From Apostichopus japonicus (lineage: Eukaryota; Echinodermata; Holothuroidea; Aspidochirotida; Stichopodidae), in NCBI RefSeq assembly GCF_037975245.1, contig NC_092580.1, forward strand, positions 7,288,501-7,352,500: 64,000 nucleotides of DNA, in the 5' to 3' direction. Position 1 is the stretch's first letter; the number at the start of each line of letters is the position of its first letter. A program made the position numbers and the translations under genes. A model generated the notes under the pieces. The model did not search any database. It had not been told where the DNA came from and saw only the letters and a list, made by a program, of their open reading frames with translations. Positions 54,099 to 64,000 of this stretch are shown piece by piece.

Positions 54099-57000
54099 TC
54101 CAATTTCTTCACTTGCTTCGAACCATATATCAGCTCATTCAGTCCTGGTAAATCAGTCCTCATCCATAATTTACTTCTTGAAGAAGAAAAAGTTTTTCAC
54201 TCATATCATAGATGATGTCAAGCTGATGTGTTTATGTTTTCTTAATACAAGGTTTTACATGGGTTACACTATATAATGCAAGTATATCTAAGCCTATCCT
54301 ATACTACACTTCAAGTGCCTGTGGCATTTTAATTCTGTGCTTGTCAATTACAGCAAAGCTGCCCGTTACATAAACTTATAAAGCCCAACGTTGTCATTCA
54401 GCTAGTATATCAGTATCACTATGTGGATGTCATCTTTTACTTAGTCCTGCAAAATGGCTTCCTCACTCTGCACACTGTACAGTGCATAATAGGCTCTGTT
54501 TGTGGACAGTTCTATATAGCAGTTGACTTCATAGTGTGACCCTACATTCATAGTACTACATGTGCTTATTCTCTACTATGCATTTGGAGTTGCAGGCTTC
54601 TTCTGTACATGTGCATACTGAACAGGGTCAGTCAAAGAAAGGTACTCTTAAAAGTGAATCTATTTGGGAGCTTTACCAACGTGTAGTGTACCTGCAACTT
54701 TTAGTTCATAAAAACAAGAGTTGCTAAGTATACTGTACTTAAAAACATGTGTATGTAATTTTCTGTTTGTATTCAATTTGTCATGAAGCTTTGTAGAAAG
54801 GTGAAATAAAGTTGGATATTTCTATATGCAGTCTGTGCTAATATTAGACAGAGGTTTACTCATTGAAATAAGAGAAAAAAGAAAAATAACAACAAAAATA
54901 AGGAACAACATGTCTTGTTGGCATGGTTACAAATGCTCTGTCAAGCATCAAGCATCAGTCCCATTGTCCAGTGAGTAATTAGATCATTATTGTGCTGAAA
55001 AGGCAAGAAAGTTTGTTATTTCCCCTTGCAAATGGTTTTGTATGACTTCATATTGTCAAGGTAAAAAAATGTAAAGTTTTGTTGTAACTGTGTACGTAAT
55101 ATAATGCCAGCATGATATGGATGTTAAAATAGCTTCAATATTTTGAGCCACCAGAAGTTGGCAAATTTAACATCTTCAATGGAAATAAATGAATAACTAT
55201 AAGAAAAACTTTTAAAAGAAAAACTTCAAGCATTGCTGTACGTCATGGTTGATTTGTGATGTCATGTTTAGACATGCTGAAGTCTTCATTCATGGACAGT
55301 AACATCAAACCTCCGAGATGGATTAAAAATTTTCTTAAAGTGATTTTTATGTGCGTTTCGAAAAAGGAAACACATAAGATAATGTTTGATGGTTTGTTTT
55401 CTTTATATATTTCAATGTACCACCGGTGTGTTGTTCATGGATGAAATATGTGATTTAATGACTGCAAATGACAGTGATAGTTGTGAAAACGAACGGAAAC
55501 GGCGTAAAGACCGTAACAATTTTGAAAGCAGTTTTGATAAAAAGGGCTCTCATTATAAGAGCTAGACCACACCTAGATGTGAGTTTAGTAAAGAATATGC
55601 AACAGTAAACACCGGTGTTACACATGCATCAATACTGAAGTTTTAGTTGTAGATTCCAAATTTGAGTTAAAATGTTGAAGTTGTAATCCATATAAGCCCT
55701 TGCAGGCTTCTCCCACATTTTTGGTCACTATAAGCGTCATTAAAATAACGGCCTCATGGCCTGTATGTATTTGATGATTGAATTTGATGCCTGTGATACC
55801 AAGTGTAGTATTATGTGTTACCATAGGCTAGGTTTTGCACACTTATAACTGTTGTCAATGGGTCTGCTATAGGTGCATCGCCGATCACCTGTTCTTCGAG
55901 CAAGGAGAACTTCGTTGGCACTGAATATGCATAACAGTGCATTCTCTCATTGGCTTGTATAAATCAAGAGGCATGGCGTAACAGAATGCATAAATGAAAT
56001 CTGTCTTCAGGGGATATCTTTTTTTTAATACTTTCGAGCATTAATTTCTGAATTAATAAAACGTTTTTTGGTCACAATTAGCTTGGTGAAACTTTTTTTT
56101 CACGGCTCTTCATATAAGCAGAGCTCTTAAACGCTGTTCCATTTGTTTTGAAAATGTACAGTTTTATGTATTACCCATTTCGAAACGCACAGAATCTCTT
56201 GACTTGTATGGCCAAGTTGTTCTTTATTATAAAGATTAATTAATTGATTAGTACTTAATTAACTTATACTGTATATATATCATTTAATAATTTATATATA
56301 TATTTAATTATTTTATTAATTGAAAATACAATAAAAAACATAAAGTTTCTTCCTAATCTCCAAACCATGGGAGGATTTAAACTTTTGGTGTTTTCTCGTT
56401 CAGACTTTGTAGTTGGTTTCATGTACTGTAGCCACAGCCTACCACCATCATTATGCAACTGGTCCAAGTTGGAATTTCTTCAAAAGCCGACACTTTTTCA
56501 AAATCAGCATCCTTTATTCGATAAATGGAAGCCTTATATTAAGGAAGGTGTACATCAAGTTTCTAGAGGATCCCGTCATTTTGAACGCAAGACTTTGTTG
56601 TTTTTCATTGTTTTTCTGATGTTGTACATCACTAGAAACAAAAGAATAATTGCTTATAGAAATGAATCATATTTGACTGCAGTTTAGGACGGTAGAGATT
56701 TGAATGGGAGAGAAAGCGGACGTTGACCCTGGAGTAGGGGGGGGGAGTGCTATAATGTTACCAATTCTGGTAGGCAAGACACTGTAGATTTGTGTGTATA
56801 GAATGGATATACAGTACGCAATTGTATCGTAGTTCATTCAAGATCACCCAAACCAGTCATTTTGGAGGATTCTGACTGCAGTGTGCTGATGATAATTTTT
56901 TCATGTAGAACTAAAAAACATCTATGAGACCTCAGGATGCATTTATTGTTACACCATATATACAGTACAGTATGCAGTAAAAGCTCATCTTCTCATTAAT

Positions 57001-58502
57001 TTTTGTATTTAATACCCTGAGCGTCTCTGAAAGTCATTGGAGTAACTGGTCAGGGTTTGGAGTCATTTATTTAGTTTTAGTTCTTTCCCCGAGTAAAGGA
57101 TGCTCTGTTTGATGATCAACAGCAAACTTTTCCATTAATTAGTGCTTCTGAGTGTCTATATTTCTAATCCTTCTAATCCTTTTAATCTAGGACAGTAATC
57201 TGTAGACCAGCGTGCAGGATATTCAATGCAGCTTCTAGAGTCCATACAGTACAACTGTGGATTGATTTCTAATCACAACGTTTGCTGGTAGACCTTTGCA
57301 CAAACTAGAGTTTCCTGTTGCTAATTAAAACGGTTAAGCTAAGATAGTCGTTCTACTTGCACAAGAACAGTTATGCCACATAACATACGAGATCGACTGC
57401 TCTAATTAGCCGCATCATTTTAAACTGGTCGTCTGCTTGGAAATGTCAGCCATGATTTTGGTTTTATATCAGAAGAAATTTAGATGTTTCAGAAGTCTGG
57501 ACAAACGTTAAACATCAGTTGTGCTATTTGGTGGTAGGCTAGTGTACTTTGCCAGTATTTATAGCTGCAGTATTAATCAAGAAAATACTCTCTTCTCTAA
57601 GAACAGAAATTATACAAATTGGAAGTCGGACATTACAGTACTTAGTTGATTATATTACTGTATGTCATGTACTGTACGTACATCAAGAGCCAATCAAGCA
57701 GTAAGACATGTGTCCTCCAGTTTAAAAACAACTCTCTGATGTAGTCAAACTTCTAGATCTGGTGAAAATGCAACCTTTTCTCGTAGCATTGGCAATTTTG
57801 AGAGGAAATTCTGATTTCTTATGTCGCAAGCAAATGTATGCAACATTTATGATAATTAACATCTTAATCACTTTCAAACGGATGCTTTTATAGCGGTTGA
57901 AGAGATCATTAAATTTTAAGATAAAATGTGTGTCACATTGCATTTTCAAATTAGGAGTTTAGATATAGTCTTTTTCTGTCATCTCTAACCTTGAAGAAAA
58001 AATATGAACAAATAAACAATATTGATCAACAAGAAAGAATTGATTTTTTATGTTATTTTATGATCCCAGTCAGGAAAATTAAATGTTTGGGTATGATGTA
58101 AATATCCTTTTGCATTTCATTGTTCATTGATAAACTTGTCAGGCCGTCGGTGGAAACAACACTATACAGTTGTCAGTACACCCAACTGCCATGAACCATT
58201 TAGCACTCTTGTAATTGAGCTAAATGAGGCTTGTCTGAAATTTACTGGGGATCTACAGCTCTTCTAACATCCCTAGCCTGTATTAAAATCATTATAAAAA
58301 CCCCATGGATGTGACAATCTGCATTCATGCATGTATTATTATAATTAGCTACAGTATCTCAGGCTTGTTGACAAAGTTATGAAATTAGTACTGCACAATT
58401 TTGTATTTTCTGCAGTGTACATTTTGTTCTTTCTTGAAGTGAGAAAAAAATATCAAGATTATAGCGGTTGAAATATGATCACCATGATGTCTGTTTTTGT
58501 CT

Positions 58503-58526
58503 TTCTTCTTCTTCTTCTTCTTCTTC
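58503..58526. repeat. (TTC)n microsatellite
   Basis: Eight consecutive TTC units in intron 1. The Lys-rich reverse-strand frame across it is an artefact. Confidence 0.9.
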
Positions 58527-59493
58527 ATAGAATAGATGTATTGTTCATTGTTTAAATGCTTTGCCAAGTGGAAAATTTTTGGCAGGAAATGTAGACAAAC
58601 AATATTTTATATGACGGAAATTGGCATAACTTACATAAGTTGTGTAAAAGTGTGGCATTAGCCAACAGAAATGCACTGCTTTACCAAAACGAAATATCAC
58701 AAAATATTATTGGTACCATGATCTTTCCAATCCACCAGCTTTCATTTATGACTTGTACATTAAGCCTACATGTGGAATGTGATTTTTTTTGTGTGTGTTT
58801 GCTACCAGAACATGGGAAAAGATTAACTGTGTGTTGCCTTATATACTGAAAGCTAGAAAAAAATAATAATGACATTTAGGAAAAGATATTATAAACAATG
58901 ACTCACCAATTATATATTTTCATAAAAGTATTATAGATTTAGCAATGCTCTTATACCACATTCAGTTTTTTGTTGTTGTTGTAAATTGTTGTATTCATGA
59001 ATGGTCTCCATAGCAGCCAGGATATTTTCATTCTCGAGTAAAATGCACTTTATAGGTATAACGACCTTTCCCCCTAAATGTCTCAGTTTGAACTCATCAT
59101 CACAATTGCACATAAAATATTCGTACAGATGTACTTGACTTTGAATGAAATTTCTCTGTATTAAGCAATGTTCTCTTGCCTTTATTGGGGGCTTGTAGAG
59201 AAGACATTATCCTTCCCATTGTCTTTATTGCAGACACTATTGACCTTGCTGGAAATTATATTTAAAAAAATGAAGAAAAAACAAAATGCTGGGATGACAT
59301 ATTATACTTTTTTAGGCCTTTGCTTAATATCAAGAAGGTTGTGTATAAATTTACATTTAATGCCTGATTGTTGAGTCATCAGCTCGGCTTTTTGTGGACC
59401 AGAATAACAGGAGTTCAAAATCTATTTGAAAAAGTGGAAACTGAAGCCTTTAATTTTATATTTTCTAAGCTAAATATCTTCTTTCTATTTCAG

Positions 59494-59568
59494 GAGGACA
59501 CTGGTGAGCCAAAAATAAAGAGGCCCAGAGGTAGGCCGAAAGGCAGTCTCAACAAAAACAGAAAACCA
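59494..59568 (+). CDS. HMGA-like protein, exon 2 (AT-hook 2)
   Basis: A 75-base, phase 0-0 exon encoding residues 57-81, with AT-hook KRPRGRPKGSLNK (65-77). The PRGRPKGS-x-NK form is the same as the second AT-hook of vertebrate HMGA1, as I recall it. Acceptor TTTCAG|G and donor CCA|GTAAGT are both consensus. The preceding EDTGEPKI segment is a short acidic linker. Confidence 0.9.
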
Positions 59569-59922
59569 GTAAGTAAAACTGTACTATTAGAAGCAGTTTG
59601 AAAATGTTTATGAAGTCAACCTTGCCATCTCCTTGTCTTGCGAGTATCCTGACCAATCATCTGCTTTTAGGGTGTCATGGCTTTGATACATTACATACTC
59701 TTTAAAAGCAGTTGGTTCCATTTTATGAGCACAATTTAAATACTGTACATACAGTATATTGTCCATACTCTTTTTACAAAATATTAATTTATGCAGCTTT
59801 ATTACATAATGGACACAATTTATGAAAAACAGTATTTGATTGAAGACTTCATTCCATTTCCCAGGCATTCCACTAAAAGAGTTTTGTTTATAATCATACT
59901 TATTTTCCTAATCACCCTACAG
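59569..59922 (+). other. Intron 2 (354 bp)
   Basis: Starts GTAAGTAAA and ends CTAATCACCCTACAG. No additional hook in it. Confidence 0.8.
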
Positions 59923-59991
59923 CCTCCAGAGCCGACAGAGAAGAAACCAAGAGGAAGGCCAAAAGGTAGTATCAGCAGAGAAAGACAAATG
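59923..59991 (+). CDS. HMGA-like protein, exon 3 (AT-hook 3)
   Basis: A 69-base, phase 0-0 exon encoding residues 82-104, with linker PPEPTE and AT-hook KKPRGRPKGSISRER (88-102). Donor ATG|GTAAGT is a perfect match to consensus; the acceptor has a good pyrimidine tract. It is close in form to exon 2, which suggests that one arose from the other by exon duplication. Confidence 0.9.
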
Positions 59992-60524
59992 GTAAGTTCC
60001 ACCAAACTATTTGTTGAGATCTTCATCTGAAATTCACAGACCCATGATTGAATGAAAATTGTGAAGAAAACTACACGTCTGAGAGTTTTTGCAAGTTACT
60101 GATGCTGTTTTTACAAAATGCAGAGGAGCTCTTAGCAATTTACCATTTATAGAAATGCATTGAAGTTGAACATGGTGAACTGCTACTCCATTAACAGATT
60201 CTATGAACTCTGTATGAGATGTGATACGTAGCCTACCACATTAAATGTGTTATGTAGTGCTCACCTAGTGTTAACTGCAAGTGCAACTCGCCTACTGTAT
60301 TGTTGTCAAAATTGCTTAATAGGAGGACATCTTTAAGAAAGACACAGAACAGATTTTCAAGTTGTATGAAATGAAAGAAGGATCCTTGGGACCGTTTGGT
60401 GGCAGTCTTGGTTGGGGAGTGACTCTAACACTACCTTCTTCAAACTCTACCTTTGTCATCGTGATAGAAGCTTGAAAAGGATGCACAAGTTTCCTAAATT
60501 TTCATTTTTCCTTTTTTGTTTCAG
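59992..60524 (+). other. Intron 3 (533 bp)
   Basis: Starts GTAAGTTCC and ends in a strong pyrimidine tract, TTTTTCCTTTTTTGTTTCAG. Nothing else recognised. Confidence 0.8.
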
Positions 60525-60587
60525 AAAATTCTGGGAATGCCAAGAGGCAGAGGTCGTCCAAAGGGAAGCAAAACAAAGAAGTCATCA
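60525..60587 (+). CDS. HMGA-like protein, exon 4 (AT-hook 4)
   Basis: The shortest visible exon: 63 bases, phase 0-0, residues 105-125. AT-hook MPRGRGRPKGSKTKK (109-123). It follows the best acceptor in the gene and ends at TCA|GTAAGA. There is no acidic linker; the exon is nearly all hook. Confidence 0.88.
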
Positions 60588-61330
60588 GTAAGAACAAACT
60601 TCCTTTCGTTTTTAAAGTATTTGATGAGTTTTTTCTTCTTCAGTTCAAGTTAGGGTTAGTTCAGTTCAAGTTCAAGTTGAGTTCAGATTTATAGTTCAGT
60701 TGTTTGTCTTTTCAGAATTAACACAAGTTGTCATTTTTTTTTAATATCTCAAGAAGACTTTGTATCTGCTGCATGAAAAGTGGAAGAGTTATTTGTGGTC
60801 AAAGGCAACCTTTTTTGACCAAATTTTTGGGCAAGCTGTACGGTGTAAACTACAATAAAGTAGCTGTTTCTGTTCCAAAATTCCTATTTTCAGTATGTTA
60901 AAAGTTTCCAGTCTCATATGGACAGTTTTTGCTTGTTTTTTCCTCCAGTGTATGTTTCTGAATGTTCCCAATCTTAATTTCAAGAATATCCCATCATGAA
61001 AACTGGATATCAGTATTCGTATGTACATTACTATCAATAAAAAGCAAAAGTCCCAAAGTTATGGCTTGATTAATATCTGGTATTGCTGACATGATTAATA
61101 ATATCATATTTGAAGTGACATACAGGCAGTAATGCAATGATCATTACAGAATAACCCAGTATTCTTACAAGTCATCCTTTTCATTTGAATAAGCTATATT
61201 TTGCAATATTTTTTCAGCGCCATGTTGGACTGAAATCTATTAACAACATAGCTTGATTCTGTAAACTTGATTCATCAACGTGTTGTTTCAAATAAATTAA
61301 TTGAAAAACAAAAATTCTTAAATTTTTCAG
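60588..61330 (+). other. Intron 4 (743 bp)
   Basis: Starts GTAAGAACA and ends TTAAATTTTTCAG. It contains repeated AGTTCAAGTT words at about 60643-60690. No further hook seen. Confidence 0.8.
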
Positions 61331-61411
61331 AGCAGCGATGGTAGTCCAAGCAAACGTGGCAGAGGCCGACCAAAGGGAAGCCCAAACAAGAGTAAATCTG
61401 TTGCAACGCTG
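61331..61411 (+). CDS. HMGA-like protein, exon 5 (AT-hook 5)
   Basis: An 81-base, phase 0-0 exon for residues 126-152: SSDGSPSKRGRGRPKGSPNK and then SKSVATL. The AT-hook lies at 133-145. SPSK immediately before the hook matches the cyclin-dependent kinase consensus S-P-x-K. Donor CTG|GTGAGT is consensus. Very similar to exon 6. Confidence 0.9.
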
Positions 61412-63465
61412 GTGAGTAATATACACTAGAAGTACACATCAGATAACGATGCGAAGTGAAAACAAAAACAACTGGTAACCTGAGCTCATACATGCCGATG
61501 ATCATACAAAAATTGAAATGTGTTACCTACATTGAAGAACATTGTTATAATACTAACTGCCAGAGAAATTAAACACAAAAAAAAACAACAATTTTCAAGA
61601 ATCAAACCACAGTAACAATGATAAAAACCTGACTGCCAAAGTAAACAAACAAATGGCTTGAATTTTCAAGAATCAAAGCAGAGTAACAAGTCATTGAACT
61701 GTTTGACCTTGATATGGATCGTGTTATAAACTGTACTAGATATCTATTATATATAGCAGATAGCCAATCATGATACACTTTGATAAATTTCATGATTTCA
61801 CTGTGGCAGTGGAAAAAGTAAGCCCAACGTGAAACCGTGGTAGCCAGTTTTCCTATGATGTGTTTTTCACATAAACTGTTAAACCATGAGTCCAACCATG
61901 ATGTAAAGCCTATATGTCTAAATCTATGTGTTTTATTCATGAACTGTCAAACCATGTTGTACATTTGTAAAGCTTACATGTCCAAATCTATGTGTTTTTC
62001 ACATAAAATGTCAAACCATGTTGTACATTTGTAAAGCTTACATGTCCAAATCATCAATATCAAGTATATAACTTCTCCTTTCTTAGCATTATATGTATAT
62101 ATCAGCCAGTATAAGGAATATTAAAAGAATCCCAAATTCTTTCTCTCCAAACCTTTCTTATTGTACTTGATATATTTACATTAACACAAAAGATGGTACT
62201 CATTTGTGGTTGTCCAATGTGACCTTTAGTGCAGCTGTTTTAAGTAAACTGCACCAAACTACATATCAAAATAGTGCGAAAATTAACAATCATTCTTTAT
62301 GTAAATTGCCTGGAATTTGAATTACTTATCAAAACATAGATGTGCATGTTTGTTATGTCGCCTCAACTCCTTGAATTTAATTTTCATTGTTTGGTGGCGT
62401 GGCGTGGCAAGGGACAAATAGGATGACAAGATGAAAGGGTTAAAGGTCACACAAGCAAATAGTTGGTTTTAATGATGGTTTATTCAGTGTGATTCAGGTG
62501 TGGATCTTGACTGATCTGTTATGGTGAACACAAGTTTGCACACTTTGCTAGCACATGATATTCTTCCACCAATCAGAGATGCTTCATACTTAACTTACAC
62601 ATCATTCAGTACCACAACCAAATCATATAAGACACTCGCATCTTTTTTAGGAAATCGATCAACTTTTATGCATACAATTTGCATATTATCACTTTATCTT
62701 TAACATGTGCATCAGTGTAATGTGTTATTATACAACAATGTTATCAACTCATTGCAAACCTAAATAAAGAGTGAAATTTGTGATCAAACCCACCATGCTA
62801 CCTCTCAGATTCACATACAACTAAACATGACTCTAGCAGGTTCTGATACGTGAACAGAATCTCAATCCAGATGAATTAAAGACGATATCCACAAAATTGA
62901 ACACCACCACTGTTTTCATTTCTAATTCCTTTCTGATGGCCATATGAATCTATGCCACGGTGATGGCGATGTGTGATAACTCAAAAAGTACACAACTGGT
63001 TGATTGCATACATGGTTTGTGGATTCAGAGGTCACTAGAAGTCAAAATCTGAAAGAAAATAACACAATGACTACCCTAAGTAACGCTTAGTAGATCCAGC
63101 TTGGTGGGTAAACAATTTTGTGCTTTCTCATAGAGTTCAAAGGTCATTTGAGGTTACCAGAGGGCAACGTCCTGTGTGTGCAGTTTCAATTACGATGTTC
63201 TCACATAAACAGTGGCCAGGAATCGTTTCCGGACTCGTTCTCACGTGGCTGGGTTTATTGATATGTACTTGTTGAGCAAGTGATTTCCCACCAAAGAAAT
63301 AACAACATTCTCTGCCCAGTTCTTAGCGAGTCTCAGTTTTGGTACATTTCAACAATTCAGTTGTTGTGACACCTTTTGTAGAAAGTAACTCCATTCTTTG
63401 TACTTATATATAGAACCGTGTAGATATTTTGCTTTATCATATGTATTCTACTTTTTCTTTTCAAG
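61412..63465 (+). other. Intron 5 (about 2.05 kb)
   Basis: Starts GTGAGTAAT and ends TTTTTCTTTTCAAG. It holds a duplicated TTTTCAAGAATCAAA segment (about 61592 and 61663) and the tandem repeat at 61850-62060. No AT-hook exon recognised inside. Confidence 0.75.
61850..62060. repeat. 64-bp imperfect tandem repeat, about 3 copies
   Basis: ACCATGTTGTACATTTGTAA recurs at 61951 and 62015 (period 64). A shorter, diverged copy starts near 61894. Units also share ATGTCCAAATCTATGTG. Confidence 0.85.
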
Positions 63466-63549
63466 GACAGCGGAGATGGGAGCCCAGCAAAGAGAGGGCG
63501 AGGTAGGCCAAAGGGAAGTCCCAACAAGAAGAAAATGACTATGATACCA
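63466..63549 (+). CDS. HMGA-like protein, exon 6 (AT-hook 6), gene continues
   Basis: An 84-base, phase 0-0 exon for residues 153-180: DSGDGSPAKRGRGRPKGSPN and then KKKMTMIP. The AT-hook lies at 161-174. SPAK before the hook is again an S-P-x-K kinase consensus. Acceptor TTTTCAAG|G and donor CCA|GTAAGT are good. The last 450 bases of the window show no further exon, so the C-terminal exons lie outside. Vertebrate HMGA proteins end in an acidic tail; whether this one does cannot be seen here. Confidence 0.9.
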
Positions 63550-64000
63550 GTAAGTGTAAACCAACCAATAGAATCACCCCAACAAGCAAAAAGCATTGGT
63601 AGAGGTGCTGGGCTAATGGATTGATCCTCATTACAGTTAGTGCCCTCAATAGTCCTTGTAGATTAGGAAAACTGGGAGACTGAGGTTGTGTTGTTTGGAA
63701 GCACAGCACTTGTGAACCATTCCTTTAGGTGTTAATGTTTTGTTTAGGGAAAGGAAGGGAACAACCATGTAATTGATAAGAAAAATGACTAGTTGCAAGG
63801 TAAGGCTTGTCCTTGACATCGCGTTGGTCATTGACCGTGCCTGTGGTCTGTAGGGGAAGTTATTTGAGGTCAACTTTCGCCATCACCGAAAAAGGCTGGA
63901 AGCGAAAGGGAAAGTAGTCTGTGCACACTGAAAGTAGTGGATAGCTTACAAAATATTGACAAAAGTAGCATTTTTCCAAGAAAGGAACACATTATTGAAA
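63550..64000 (+). other. Intron 6, partial
   Basis: Begins GTAAGTGTA and runs off the window. No acceptor followed by a hook is visible. Confidence 0.65.

Larger units (their letters stand above)
47167..59493 (+). other. Intron 1 of the HMGA-like gene (about 12.3 kb)
   Basis: Long first intron ending in the acceptor TCTTTCTATTTCAG. CpG is strongly depleted (about 6 per kb at 48-49 kb, 8 at 50-51 kb, 17-19 at 55-58 kb). TACAGTA and TACTGTA words recur. It contains a 40-bp tandem repeat, a hAT-type insertion and a (TTC)n microsatellite, listed separately. I saw no further AT-hook exon, although a GRP core would be easy to spot. Open frames up to 130 codons (51115-51507) have no recognisable domains. 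Confidence 0.75.

Overview
This window looks like nuclear DNA of an animal, most likely a marine invertebrate. The reasons are short spliced exons with canonical GT-AG junctions, long introns, many microsatellites and minisatellites, a tRNA-derived SINE, hAT-type and TA-flanked MITEs and a LINE remnant. A deuterostome such as an echinoderm would fit, but nothing here proves the phylum. No bacterial operon structure is present.

Layout. Positions 1-31,489 are gene-poor. They hold AT-dinucleotide tracts, a TA-flanked MITE (3.1 kb), a 15-bp array (10.8 kb), a 108-bp satellite (13.4-14.0 kb), a 24/31-bp minisatellite (15.3-15.8 kb), a 38-bp array (24.4 kb) and a SINE pair in opposite orientation (22.9 and 30.6 kb). 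At 31,490-31,683 on the minus strand lies one well-formed coding exon that resembles the N-terminus of a TMEM26-type membrane protein; I could not find its other exons. From 31.7 to 46.9 kb there are more repeats: a second TA-flanked MITE abutted by a hAT MITE (36.1-36.9 kb), a second hAT MITE in inverted orientation (40.9-41.3 kb), a tandem duplication (42.5 kb) and a LINE tail (43.1-43.6 kb).

From 46,999 to beyond the right edge lies a plus-strand gene for an HMGA-like chromatin protein. Six coding exons are visible, all in phase 0, and each carries exactly one AT-hook. The first intron is about 12.3 kb and contains its own hAT-type insertion. The first 180 codons are readable; the 3' end is outside the window.

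Two large-scale signals stand out. CpG is common upstream of the gene (about 28 per kb in the two stretches I counted) and falls sharply inside intron 1 (about 6 per kb at 48-49 kb), which is what methylated gene bodies leave behind in invertebrates. Homopolymer G or C tracts of 10 or more occur 18 times before 46 kb and not at all inside the gene. Most other open reading frames are short chance frames in noncoding or repeat DNA. Similarity statements rest on recognising motifs by eye, with no database search.
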